This document shows, piece after piece, positions 32,487 through 43,020 of a DNA stretch of 64,000 bases (within the stretch, counting starts at the first letter, position 1; the number at the start of each line of letters is the position of its first letter). Source of the stretch: Takakia lepidozioides (taxonomy: Eukaryota; Streptophyta; Takakiopsida; Takakiales; Takakiaceae). The stretch lies in assembly GCA_030704615.1 (NCBI GenBank), contig CM060733.1, positions 11,470,001 through 11,534,000 on the forward strand, given 5' to 3'. Below the pieces are notes generated by a model. That model had not been told where the DNA came from, ran no database searches, and saw only the letters and a list, made by a program, of their open reading frames with translations. The position numbers were made by a program, and so were the translations under genes.

Positions 32487-33430
32487 TCATTGTGTCTCCT
32501 TACCAAACCCCACCATGACCACTCGCTCCTCCACCATATTGAGCTCTATCCGCTCTGCCAGCAAAAACACGTTTGTTAAGGTGGGTTGGTCCACTTGTAG
32601 GAGAGTTGCATCCCGCACCCTTCTCCTCAGCTCCTTGTCCAATATCCCATACCAGAATTGGACTGCTTGAGCTTCCGTAACCCCTTGGGTCACATTTATC
32701 AATTGCCTCGTGCGCGTATAAGCCTCCCTCAAACTCTCACTAGACCTCCGCAACTTCTCTATCCTTATTCATTGGTAGTTTCTCTTTAACTCTTCGAAAA
32801 ACTCCACAACTGGGTTGAAGGCAGGCACGGGTGCTGGTGCTGCAGCAGGAGCTTGAGTGGATTTCCCAGCTCCATCTTTACTTGTCCCCACTACTAGTGC
32901 TTGCAGTTGGGGATGTTGGTGTAGCTGTTGGCTGTTGCCCTTGTGCCTCTAGTGATGGAGATATAGTCAGATGACCAATATTGTCGCCACTCCTCAATCT
33001 CCACCTCATTTCCCCGCCTAAACTCATGGTAGTCATCCATAGGCGGCCCCTCAAGGTGCTGAAACAACCCCTTCCACGCCATAAAATGCGTAAACAATTG
33101 TGGATTGCGCATCTACTGCAAATCACACCAACTATCAAACTCTTGTATGAAATCATCAAGCTCGATGGTGCCCACAGCTCCAGAGTACCGACGTGGCCCC
33201 TTAGTAGCTCCATACATTTCCTCCATCGTATCCCACAACAATGGCACGGGAATGGCTTGCACCCTCGGCGAGAATCCTCCTAACTCTGAGTCTGAACCTT
33301 CCTCAGAAGACACTGAAGATGAAGGTGGCCTAAACCGCACACCTCGTCTTGTATACCCACTAGTATCGCCGGTGCTCATACCGGCACTCTCCACAGCAAC
33401 TGGTGGCACCTTCGTGATGAAAACTCACAC
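32487..33430 (-). pseudogene. gypsy gag (capsid part) of the methyltransferase element
   Basis: Frames 33409-33113, 33213-32878/33112-32894 and 32753-32487 together read as a gag. They start with an acidic, Ser-rich N-terminus and continue TIELDDFIQEFDSWCDLQ, then FTHFMAWKGLFQHLEGPPMD, FRRGNEVEIEEWRQYW, and a capsid-like AYTRTRQLINVTQGVTEAQA..FWYGILDKELRRRV. A TAG codon after DLQ (about 33115) sits where CAG would fit. The product would form the particle. Frame changes separate the pieces. Confidence 0.7.
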
Positions 33431-33439
33431 TCAAACCGG

Positions 33440-34190
33440 CTATCGGCTTGTCTCTAATCCCCCTTTCCACAAGGTAACCGGGTAGAGAATGTGTTGCGGC
33501 TTATGATTTGGAATACTAGGTTCATATTCTGAACCTGCACCTGCACCTGCATCCACCGCAGGCACTCCTATGGTCTGCTGGTCATCAACCCAGCCTCACC
33601 ATAAGAGAAACAATGATGGTCTGTTGGTCATCACCGCAACCTCACCACTGACAGCGCGCTCTAGGATTGGCCGGCCACAATATTTCCGGCACAACCACCT
33701 ATAAAAGCAAGCGCCCAAACCAAACTAGCATGGCGCACAGTCAAGCATGCATGTGTGGGAGGAGGATCCAAACACAGGAAACTTAAACAACAACAACTCC
33801 CACAGCTTAAATCAATCGATTTCCTTGCGGCTTCAATAAACCTGCAAGATGGCCAAGTCTCTATCCAAACTAGCTCTGCCTCCGCTTACAAAAAAACTTT
33901 GGCCTACAAGAATGATGGAAGACTATAGAGAAGGGAAGCTAAAGCAATCTCTAAGCCCAGAATGCTCTCATCCCATTACTCCCCCTATCTTCACACTCAC
34001 TATTGCTCGAGCAATAGATAAGACTATCTTTAAAGAACCTCTCAAATAACTCTCAAGAGCCCTCAAATTATTGCCATGAACTTCTGAAATCTGCCCTCAA
34101 TCAGTCCCTCACATAGACCCACTGAGGTTCAAGAAGTTCGCAAACTTGGACTCTAAACAGTCCACCAAAAGGCCCTAGGCGCCCGCCAAT
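33440..34190. other. non-coding flank of the methyltransferase element
   Basis: No gene is seen. ATGGTCTGYTGGTCATCA occurs twice (about 33570 and 33617). CCTATAAAAGC at about 33699 is TATA-like on the plus strand. Part of the 5' LTR may lie here, but I find no matching copy near 26 kb. Confidence 0.4.
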
Positions 34191-34194
34191 TAGT

Positions 34195-34935
34195 GGCCTC
34201 CAAGGTCTCCAACCAGCCCTCACAATGGCTCCACAAGCCTGCCCAAGTATTGGTCTCCAAGGACCTCCAACAGTCCTCCAACAGCCCTTAAGAAGCTCCA
34301 CAAATCTGCCAAGTATTGGCCTCCAAAGACCTCCAACAGTCCTCCAACAGCCCTTAAGAAGCTCCTCAAATCTGCCAAGTATTGGCCTCCAAGGACCTCC
34401 AACAGTCCTCCAACAGCCCTTAAGAAGCTCCTCAAATCTGCCAAGTATTGGCCTCCAAGGACCTCCAATAGTCCTCCAACAGCCCTTAAGAAGCTCCTCA
34501 AATCTGCCAAGTATTGGCCTCCAAGGACCTCCAATAGTCCTCCAACAGCCCTTAAGAAGCTCCTTAAGTCTGCCCAATATGGGCCTCCAAGGACCTCCAA
34601 TCGTCCTCCAACCAGTCCTCACAAGGCTCCACAGGTCTGCCAAACATTGGCCTCAAAGGACCCCAAATCGTCCTTCAAACAGCCCCAAGCAGGCTCCACA
34701 AGCCTGCAAGATATTGGCCTTAATAGACCCCAAATAGTCCTCAAAGCAGGCCCCAATACCTGCAAGATATTGGCCTCAATAGACCCCAAATAGTCCTCAA
34801 ACATGCCCCAATACCTGCTAGATATTGGCCTCAATAGACCCCAAATAGTCCTCAAACAGGCCCCAATACCTACTAGATATTGGCCTCAATAGACCCCAAA
34901 TAGTCCTCAAATAAGCCCCCCTAAGGCTCCAAAAA
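34195..34935. repeat. minisatellite: 66-bp units passing into 55-bp units
   Basis: AAGTATTGGCCTCCAAGGAC-type units start at 34245, 34311, 34377, 34443 and 34509 (exact 66-bp steps) and then about 34576. Further right the related GATATTGGCCTCAATAGACC starts at 34710, 34766, 34821 and 34876 (55-56-bp steps). Because 66 is a multiple of three, long frames stay open on both strands (34101-34643 minus, 34225-34737 plus). I take these as by-products, not genes. Confidence 0.9.
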
Positions 34936-34954
34936 TATCCACAGTAAGTCGATT

Positions 34955-35100
34955 TTTCATCCGTCGCTAACCAAATTTCATCCAAAACCGCGATTTCTCA
35001 TATGCAGGTCCGATATTTCATCCGCCGCGATAGTTCATCCGTCAGTGCGATATTTCATCCGCTGGCGCAGTTTCATCCACTGGCTCAATAGTTCATCCGA
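34955..35100. repeat. TTCATCC word cluster
   Basis: Seven TTCATCC words (TTTCATCCG, AGTTCATCCG and similar) occur in ~145 bp at irregular 15-30 bp spacing, mixed with GCGATA. It is non-coding. The same word is clustered at 3.44, 42.34 and 50.14 kb. Confidence 0.8.
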
Positions 35101-35129
35101 TGGGACAATGGTGGTGCTCCCAACTCTAG

Positions 35130-35245
35130 GGCAATGTTTCCACGCGTTTTTATGCGTTCCCACGAGTTCCCAAGGAGTTCCCAAGGAGTTCCCGAGTGTT
35201 CTCACGCGTTCTCTCGAGTTCCTAATGAGTTCACACGCGTTCCCA
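35130..35245. repeat. GAGTTCCCA/CGCGTTC word cluster
   Basis: GAGTTCCCAAG, GAGTTCCTAA, CACGCGTTC and similar words repeat about ten times over 110 bp. The frames seen here (EFPRSSQGVP, FTRVPK) reflect the repeats. Confidence 0.7.
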
Positions 35246-35249
35246 AGCT

Positions 35250-36300
35250 AGGGTTTGCGCCACTTTGCCTCTGCGATTGCTGCAACGAGCTATGGCTTCT
35301 ATGGAGCAACCAAAGGTGTTGTTCTTGGTTTCTTGAGCATCAATAGACCACCAAAAGCGCCTCTAACCCCCTGAGCAAGCTATTTGCCACACAACAAGCT
35401 CTCTTTCTCTATGGAACTTATTGAAACAAGCTATTGAGCTTTCTATGGCATACCCTCTTCTAGCCATCGCATACACTCATAGTGCTTCCTTCCATGGCCA
35501 TAGTGCATTTCTTATAGCTCATAATCCAGACCTGCACTTGTCACTTCCATAGACATGTTCTTCCCAAGCTTGGGATTGAAACCCCAACTCAAAGCATGCT
35601 CTACAAATACACTATTCTGTCCCAAAGAGAAATCAGATGTCTACCTCCACTCATAGCTCTCCTAAGCTTGAAGTTGAAGACTCCCATAAGCTGAAACCAT
35701 GCTCCACACATGCACCGCTTGCTCCCTTAACACCCGAGCTCTTCTTGAACTCCTCAAACCCTGCAACATTTGCAGAACAAGAGCTTCTTCACAAGCTCTC
35801 AAACTTTTCAATGGGGCTCTCATTGAAGACCTCCTCTTGTACATAAACACCACAAGGCTTTCTTCTTGCAAACCCTGCAACACCTTGTAACTTAAGAGCT
35901 ATCTATCAAGCTCTCTTCCACACACAAGTGCTAACTATGCTAACACCTTGCACTCATAGATGTAAGCAGGTCTTTTCCTAATGATACGGAAATGGTGAAA
36001 AGATGAGTAACCACTCTATCACGTTATATAAGTCAAGCCAATGGCGCCTTTGCTAAAGGACTCCACCATACAGACCTCACCCACTCTTCATCTCAAGTAC
36101 TAGAGCTATGACGGCGAGAGAGGTCTCGGGAGGCTCGACTAGAAGAAGACAAGCCTACCTTCGTCTCACGTGAAGATAACCTCTCCACGACCCAAGTGAG
36201 GTTCGCCACCTCACTTGGCACATAGAACCAAATGAAGTCCCAATGCCAACAAAATACAAATATAAATGTATAATGTCTTAATTAGTTAGAAATAACTATT
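35250..36300. repeat. AAGCTC/GAGCTT word-rich non-coding DNA
   Basis: From about 35380 to 35930 the words AAGCTC, AAGCTT, GAGCTT and AGAGCT occur some twenty times in both senses. 35940-36300 shows nothing I can name. No gene is supported. Confidence 0.45.
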
Positions 36301-36305
36301 TCTAA

Positions 36306-37605
36306 CTAATCACAAACAAAACCATGACACCCCTTTCTTCGGTCTCCACCACTCCACCACTTGCGATCTTCTCTATCTCGTACAACATCTGATATTGTCA
36401 TTCTCATCCAAACAGAAAAAGTCTCCGTATTATTTGGGCGAACAAGGACAAAGAATCCATTCTCAATATTCTTGAATGGATTCAATGGTATCTTCGGACG
36501 GTTAGATCTCGGCCCACAATACAGTTCGACAATATATTCATTCTCGGACAATGCGTCTTGAGACTGCATATAAACACCGTCTCTCTTGTGGTGCTCGACC
36601 CATTTTGTTGCTGGCCAAAATCCTTCGATAAGTTCGTCATTTGGCTCCTCCATCGGAAGGTTAAGTTTTTCAAGAATATCCGCCCAATATTGATCATATC
36701 GTTTCATGATATTTTCATATTGATCATCCAAGAGCGTAATGTTTTTCCAAAAATTTATGTACTTTTTAATACCGGACTTGATGCAAGATTGTTTTTCCGA
36801 TGCTTCCTCAACATCTCCCCAAATAGGTCTCTTACGGAGCGGTTTCGGCTGTCCAACTGGATGCATTGGAGAATCATCGTCTTTTGCTTTCCACATTTTG
36901 ACATTGCCAATTTTTGGAAGCCAATCCGAATATGTTGCAAATTATTTGTATTGCATTAGAGACCAGCCGTCCGAATCAACAAAAAACCGAAAAAAAAAAT
37001 GCATTTCCGTAACTCCAACCAAAGCCTCTTTCCTATCCAAAATAAAGCCGTCGACAAAATCCTTGAAGTCTGGAACTTCTTGAATTATTTGCGGAATGAA
37101 CTATAGGTCCTAAGATACCATAAATTTTTTCATGAGATCGGAAGGAACATAGGTGTTATTCTCTTTCAATTTCTTCGAAAGATAACTAAAATAAGCATCA
37201 ATGTCCTCATGCGTATGGCCAACCATGAGAAAACCAAGTTAAATTTCTTCGAACACCTATCGCAGTAAGCACTGATAAGAACGTCAACATCCACCTCTTC
37301 TGTTGTCTTTGACACAATTGTCCATTTGTAGATACAATCTTCGTGGCAATCTTCGTGTCTGCATCTATATGAGGATATGACAATTGTATCGTCCCATAGC
37401 CATTGTCAAATGTAGTGATTATCACACTAATTGCTGATGAGGTCAATGGACGTCCATGAGACTGACCTTCACTAGTCACATTCAGGCAGTTGTCAGTTGC
37501 AACTATAACCCTCGATGTTTTGTGACATAAGAAGATTTTGAGACTAGATGATAATGAATCTATTGAGAGAAAGGACAGAACGTCGAAATGAATGTCGACG
37601 TTCAT
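36306..37605 (-). pseudogene. transposon-like gene remnant with GHTHEDID signature (DUF7869-like)
   Basis: The minus-strand frame from an ATG at 37605 encodes MNVDIHFDVLSFLSIDSLSS. At about 37240-37170 a shifted frame reads FLMVGHTHEDIDAYFSYLSK. VGHTHEDID is the hallmark of a domain (DUF7869, from memory) found in transposon-like genes of many eukaryotes; its exact role is not known to me. The frame 36896-36306 continues with NITLLDDQYENIMKRYDQYW, LNLPMEEPNDELIEGFWPAT and GFFVLVRPNNTETFSVWM and ends in a basic tail. Stops and shifts lie between the parts. A hairpin overlaps the start codon. Confidence 0.6.
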
Positions 37606-38082
37606 TAATCTCTATAGACAGAGATAAATAAAAAATGTAGAAGGACTGTAGCTGAATATCCTAATTAAGAAATAGAGAGAAAAAAAACTCTGACCGATGA
37701 AGAGATATTAAGATAATTAGAGTATCTCATGTGGATGTGTCGATGAGGACCAAGAAAAATAAAAAATGATATAAAAAAATAGAACGTCGACATGAATGTC
37801 GACGTTTTCTAGTCTGAGATAGATAGAAAAAAATAACGGCTATAACTGGATATCCTAATAAAGATACATATAATAAATCAGGTGAATATGTTAATGAAGA
37901 CCCAGAAAAAAAAAACCAAGTGAGGAAAAAGACATGGTCTCACATTCAGATGCACTAGTAGGTATTATCATGTATTTAATGCGATGTGGGACAGAATGAA
38001 GATCAAGTAATGAGACTTTAGCTTGTATTCAAAAACTTGAAGAAACAACAATCCGCCAGACGTTGACAGTAATGTCGACGTT
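37579..38082. repeat. three copies of a GTCGAC-centred inverted repeat in a ~204-bp tandem unit
   Basis: At 37783-37806, arms AACGTCGACAT and ATGTCGACGTT face each other across 2 nt and are perfectly complementary. Slightly altered copies lie at 37579-37602 and 38060-38082. The first two sit at the same point of a degenerate ~204-bp repeat (shared words GAATATCCTAAT, GAGATAGA, GACCAAGAAAAA). The leftmost covers the ATG of the GHTHEDID fragment on the minus strand. Confidence 0.85.
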
Positions 38083-38083
38083 A

Positions 38084-38830
38084 CTATGGATGAATAAAAA
38101 GACCAGAGGCAAAAAGTTGCAAAAAACTAAGCAAGGAGATAGCACTAAAGACTAAGAGCCAGGGCCTGCAAGGAGGCAGAAGCCAGGCTGCACAAAGCAG
38201 CCCAGCACAAAAGTGCCAGAAGAGGCATTGTAGACTCCTTCTCTTGATCCTCTTCCAGAAGCTGTGGTCATGGTTGAGGTGCCTGATTTTATCAACTGTG
38301 CCGCTGCAGCTGCTGCCTTTAGTTGACCATCTACCCATGCAGGTTTCTTGTAGATATTGATCCACAAGGAATCATAGGTAATCTTGTGCTTGGAAATCTG
38401 GCCCTCCTGGATGAATCTGTGCCAACACTCGACCCCTGCTCCTTCAGCTATCCATGCCTCTGCACAAATCATGCATACATCATTGCCTTGCTGCTAACAG
38501 CTGACAGCCTAGATTTGTTCTAGGAAACACCCAACTCAACTTATCACACTAGCTCCTGTGCTCAATTGCATCCGCTACTCTCTGGACCCACACTCTATCC
38601 CTGCTCCTTTAGCTATCCATGGCTCTGCACAAATCATGCATTCATCCTTGCCTTGCTGCTAGCATCTGACAATGACAACCTAGATTTGTTCTAGGAAACA
38701 CCCAACTCAGCTTATCACACTAGTTCCTATGCTGAATTGCGTCTGCTTGTAATCCAACAGGCATTCACCTTTTTGCCTCTGGATACTTTCCTGTTCACAC
38801 ACCTGGGATGCTGCCCTAAGGGGCCCTTCT
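38084..38830 (-). pseudogene. PPR-gene 5' segment copy
   Basis: The minus-strand frame 38472-38152 encodes MICAEAWIAEGAGVECWHRF, KITYDSLWINIYKKPAWVDG, an Ala-rich stretch and the Ser/Thr linker ending SREGVYNASSG. It matches the segment at 14.84-15.12 kb. Just upstream on that strand (38.5-38.8 kb) are two partial copies of the 557-bp unit of 11.5-12.7 kb. No PPR helices follow, so it is only the leader part. Confidence 0.7.
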
Positions 38831-38874
38831 AATTGATTTCTCGATCAGCCCTCCATTAGCAGTCATGGAACTGG

Positions 38875-40289
38875 TCATCTTATGATAATACGGAGCATGC
38901 CGGCTGTTGTCTCAGTAAATTGCAGATGTTCTTCTTCTGTATGGCGCTGCACCGCAGTGGGTAACCTAGCGGGGGTGCGAGCCCCCTTTGTGTGGTGCCC
39001 TGTTCCCACACAAATAAACATCTGTTCCCGCTGGCGAGTGGTTCTTACCTTAGACCGCAAAGCTGCAATGTCACGCTTCAATCTAGGAATTGCCTCATTC
39101 ACATGCAGGCCATGTAAATCCAGTAGCGATTGACCTGGCGAGGTGCTATTTTGTACATATGCACTTGAATTTCTGCAGCAAAAATGACAACTTAAAGCTG
39201 TTCTGTATAGCATGACCTTCCACGACATTCTTGCTTTCCTCTCCACAGACAGATAATATCTTGTGAACTCAGATGCTCCAAACAGGTTCAAGTTGTCTGT
39301 AAGAAAACTCTACTAACCCATAACACAGTCATGTGCCACCAGCTCTTGGGATTTACATGATCTCTACACAAAAATGACGAAAACAAGAAAGTGTATCACA
39401 CTCAACTGCCTTTCCTACTGCGACAGTCACCTTACCTTTGCCAAAAGATAGCCTCTCCAGCCTTACTGTGGGCAGCCTTCATCTACTCATTATGCCACTG
39501 TCCCTTCGCACTTAACTCCTTGGCAAGTGCTTTGTTGCCTGTGAGATACACCTGTCTTGCCTGTACATTAAGATCCGATGTGTTTGTTTACAAAATATTT
39601 TGGTGGTTCACAGGGTCATAGTGAAAGTAAGGCCTTCAAGTGAAAAGATTGCTACAGGATCCCTTCAGGAGTCCTGGCCCTGCAGCAAGTCTTTGCACAC
39701 CACTATGGACCTCACTCTATTCATCCTATTAAGGGAATTGTGCCTGTACCCCTGTTTACCAACTTTGAAAGTCTCGAGGCTGAGCCAAAAGCCCAGGCCC
39801 TCCTGAGGCATAGTTTTTGGGCAAATCACACACAGCAGATTGATGCTTGTGTGAAGGGATTTCTAGAGGATATCTGGAAAACCCGGATTAATTCTTTATA
39901 TGGAGGTAAGTCTTACTACCAGCATCAGCCCCTGACAGAGGTAGGTTCTGTCCCTTTTGTTCCCGCTCAAACTGGGCGCGGGGTCAATGGCCACAAGGCT
40001 ACGGCAAACAACGTCTTATGAGTACAATCTATTCATCCTACATCATACTGTTCTTTGCAGATTCACCCTAGACAACAATCCACTTTTCCAGAGTCAACTA
40101 TAGTGGCAGGCTCCAACTTGACGAGAAAGACAGCAACCACAAACTTGCAATTTTAAACTTATTGGTGCTGATCATCAGTGAGAAGAGTCTGTCTACATAG
40201 CCAGCCAGACAGCCTCACTTGCTCAAAGTAGGCATTGCGTACAAGAGCATGGTCATGAGCTTCTTCTCGAATATCTGAGTACATGCTTG
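38875..40289 (-). pseudogene. DUF1771-SMR domain protein (CID7-like), one in-frame stop
   Basis: Three exons on the minus strand splice in frame. 40289-40219 encodes MYSDIREEAHDHALVRNAYF (acceptor GTGCAG, donor GTGAGG). 39560-39436 encodes YLTGNKALAKELSAKGQWHN then a TAG then MKAAHSKAGEAIFWQ (donor GTAAGG). 39172-38875 (acceptor CTGCAG) encodes LLDLHGLHVNEAIPRLKRDI, FICVGTGHHTKGARTPARLP and LRIIIR with a stop. The first two form DUF1771 and the third a full SMR domain (LDLHG and TGHHTKG motifs), the architecture of plant CID7-type proteins that are linked to poly(A)-binding protein. The TAG stands where the family has Gln (CAG). The N-terminal exons are not recognised. Either a young pseudogene or a sequence error at one base. 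Confidence 0.85.
39658..39905 (+). CDS. isolated exon of an unidentified gene, inside the SMR-gene intron
   Basis: The plus-strand frame reads LALQQVFAHHYGPHSIHPIK, IVPVPLFTNFESLEAEPKAQ, LLRHSFWANHTQQIDACVKG and LEDIWKTRINSLYGG, ending at a GTAAGT donor (39906). A TACAG acceptor-like site precedes it (39657). The composition looks like a genuine conserved protein, but I do not recognise it. It lies on the opposite strand to the SMR-gene exons, between 39560 and 40219. Confidence 0.4.
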
Positions 40290-40984
40290 CTGCACCCACT
40301 AGGAGTACAGAAACGTAGAAGACTACGAGTGTATATTACACCCACCATGAAGATTGGTAGCCTAGAAGTATGTTAATACAGCATGAAGTACATACATTAC
40401 ACAATACAGGAGTAAAGGCCCCAATTCACCAATGTGGTGGAGAACACAATGCAGCCGTAACTCAACGGCTTAGACCCAGAAACCACTTCACAATTCGTCA
40501 AGTTATTGGAACAAAACGAAAGTAATACATTTGTGTGGATCACGTTCAGATAGTGCAGTGATGGAATCATTTACCAATTCCCAGATTTCTCAAAATCATC
40601 ATCCGTATATGTGCAATCCCTAAGTCGAGACCAAAAAGTTGGCTCAATATGGCTGCTGGGCAACTGATTTCACAGCAGGCTCTAGGCATCTCGTCTGATT
40701 TTGCATGCGAGCCTTCCAAAGGAAACCGTGACAACGCACTTGAAATCAAAGGCCAGATTTTGATTTGAACCACATACACTTTGACCCTGCATAAATGAAG
40801 TCAACAAGGAGTTCCAAGTTCATATTCTGTATAAGAGTGAAGCCACTGCAAGGAAGCTTACCAACAGAATCCCCAGTCTCAAGTCAAGTTGATTGAGGCT
40901 GTTGATGCATCTCATGCCTATGAACGTGATAAGAGTCCAGCCTTTCTCCCATGAGCAACCCTTGCATCTCGGGAGAAGCCACCC
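40290..40984. other. no recognisable gene
   Basis: This is upstream of the SMR gene on its strand, so its first exons and promoter may be here. A minus-strand frame (40779-40567) is open, but I cannot match it to the family. Confidence 0.35.
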
Positions 40985-41560
40985 GGCAGTATCATGATAC
41001 TTTCCTGCTGCCACATCGGCACATCAAAGTCACTCCAAACCACAGATCCACCCAACGTGCTAACTTACAGACTTCAATATGCAAATTCAGGGCTGAGTCT
41101 GATGAGAGGGCAAAATAGGCTGAAATAGATCGAAGAAGAAGGTGCCCTCACCACATTGTCCTCGACCTTGTGTCATGACCCATGGAGGAATTGATGACCA
41201 TGAACCCAAGAGGACCTCTTGTGTGTGTGCTGCTTGTGTCTGTAGTCAGGTAATGTCGGATCGGTCAGTGAGAACCACCACGGTGCTGCTGAGCGGGCAG
41301 AGATTGAAACACGGCCTACTAAGACCAAGCTGACTCTCCCAAGAACCTTGTAAACATCAGGAAGAATACCAAATCATGGTACTAACAAGAGCCAAGGGCC
41401 CACATTTGCAGGATGGACAAACTTCTTCACATCGTACATTAAGAAAAAGCCACACCTTGCGATTGCGGTTGTCCCACCATCGTGAAGGATCTTTACAATA
41501 CTCATGCCAGCTCTGCTCCGTCAAATTCAGGGCCTAGTATGATGAGAGGGCAAAACGGGC
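40985..41560 (-). repeat. dispersed repeat R, copy 2
   Basis: It matches 15165-15750 through most of its length, including ACATTAAGAAAAAGCCACAC and GGTTGTCCCACCATCG. The minus-strand reading frame seen in copy 1 is damaged here. It is followed by CATGCCAGCTCTGCTCCGT, also found at 63.78 kb, so the original repeat is longer than copy 1. Confidence 0.75.
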
Positions 41561-42335
41561 TGAAGACAGGACCCCAGATTCTGGAGAGTGTCATGACAGA
41601 CCAGTTCGCAGATGGGAAATTCGATAGAAAAAACACTTTTCTTTCCCCCATTTACTTCATGTTTTTTTTTTGCACCACTTTAGACATTATATTCTTTGGA
41701 TCTGCTGGTTGGATTTAGACAGGGATTTTTGTGGTCATAGGTGGGGTAGTTGAGAGTATATTCCAACTGTCAGTTTTATAAGGCCTAGTAAATCCAAGAT
41801 GTAAATGTTTTAGAGGGCCAGGGTCCAGTTTTTGAGGTCTTGGCAAAAATTGGCCCTTGTCCTTTAGGGGTTAAGAAGCGTGGGGGATTTCCAAATCCTG
41901 TCCGGATCCCCCCTTTGACTTTGGTGCGGGACCCGCACCAACGCCAATAGTGCCGCGTCACCACGCACATGCCCAACGTCCGCCAGATAAAGGCATCTTC
42001 CTATTAACCAGCAGTCCGTAAGATATAGGGGTGACCACTTTAATCTTTTGAGTGAGGTTAATATAGCATGAGGGTTAGGGATGGTGCATTGGGGGTAATT
42101 TTTAGTGGCTAATCTTGAAGTTAAGGGGGCTGCTAAGGTCACCTCGATGCCGTCGTTTAGTGTCATAGGAAATCACTTAGGGCTGAAACGGCTTTGCGGG
42201 GTAACACGAGACACCTTGGCGAAGGAAAGAGGGAAGAAAGTCCACAGAATTTGAACCAAGGATCACTGGGTTCGGGTTCCGAACGAGAGAGACGACCGAG
42301 GGACTGACATGTGTCAAAGAGTTGATTTTTACGGA
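41561..42335. other. no gene; a perfect GC palindrome at 41922-41940
   Basis: TGGTGCGGG and CCCGCACCA face each other across one base at 41922-41940. Weak minus-strand frames (41864-42166, 42163-42369) match nothing known. Confidence 0.5.
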
Positions 42336-42490
42336 TGGATGATGGTGGATGAAATAAGCAGTATTTCATCCGCAGGATGAATGTACAATTTGATGAAGAC
42401 AGGATGAGGAATGCAATTTTTCATCCGTTTGTAGGGATGAACAGTGGATGACTAGTGGATGGAAAAACAGTTTTTCATCCATTGTTTGAA
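42336..42490. repeat. TTCATCC/GGATGAA word cluster
   Basis: About ten GGATGAA, GGATGG, GATGAA or TTCATCC words in both orientations occur within 150 bp, including TTTTTCATCC twice. It is non-coding. Confidence 0.8.
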
Positions 42491-42820
42491 AAGCCATTCC
42501 AGCGCTAGGGGGGGTTAAACCTAGGACCTAGAGGCTAGTGGGCTATGTATTAAGGGCCTAGGGAGTTGTTTGGACCTATAGGGCCAATTCCCTATGGTTT
42601 CTACATCATGAGAATGGTTTTTGGGCAATGAGAGGGGGTTAGTGAATTATCTAGAGGCCAAGCCATGGGTCATTGGAAATGCCTATTTTTCTAGAATTAG
42701 GGAATTTCCAGCCAGAGTAATAAATTTTGAAGGAGTTTTCTGCTTAGAAAATTACCAGAAAATAGGAATAGAGGTAATTAAATCTAGGATTTTTAATTCT
42801 ATTTCCTAATTAAAGGAGCA

Positions 42821-43020
42821 ACATATGATTTCGTGACTCTCACTCTAATACATGTTGCCAGATCATCACATGGCGGATATGACTACCAGTCACGGACATG
42901 GCTATATTGGAATGACGTGTGCATATTGCTAGACGCACATATGACTTCATGACTCTCACTCTAATGCATGTTGCCAGATCATCACATGGATGAATCACTT
43001 CATGACTCCACCATGATCAA
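42821..43020. repeat. 116-bp tandem pair
   Basis: ACATATGAYTTCRTGACTCT and the following TCACTCTAATRCATGTTGCC start at 42821 and 42937. The copies diverge after about 55 bp. Confidence 0.8.

Larger units (their letters stand above)
26092..33430 (-). mobile_element. Ty3/gypsy retrotransposon carrying a cytosine DNA methyltransferase and a PHD-like finger
   Basis: On the minus strand the order is gag (33430-32490), two zinc knuckles (32345-32200), a Gly/Arg-rich linker, aspartic protease (31270-30800), a DNMT3-like C5 methyltransferase (30690-29857), a linker, reverse transcriptase (29202-28380), RNase H (28206-27700), integrase (27400-26260) and a PHD-like finger (26253-26092). Integrase after RNase H places it in Ty3/gypsy. 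Frameshifts and stops occur in most domains. I could not identify paired LTRs, a primer binding site or a polypurine tract, so the ends given are the coding limits. Methyltransferase capture by LTR retrotransposons is known, as I recall, from a few algae and dinoflagellates. Confidence 0.85.

Noticed and set aside
34101-34737. Long overlapping open frames on both strands (170-180 codons)
   Set aside because: They follow from a 66-bp tandem repeat, whose length is a multiple of three; no protein-like composition or start context.
38940-39000. tRNA-like B box GGTGCGAGCCC with an upstream GCAGTGG
   Set aside because: It lies inside the SMR coding exon (TGHHTKGARTPARLP) and the A-to-B spacing is too short for a pol III promoter.
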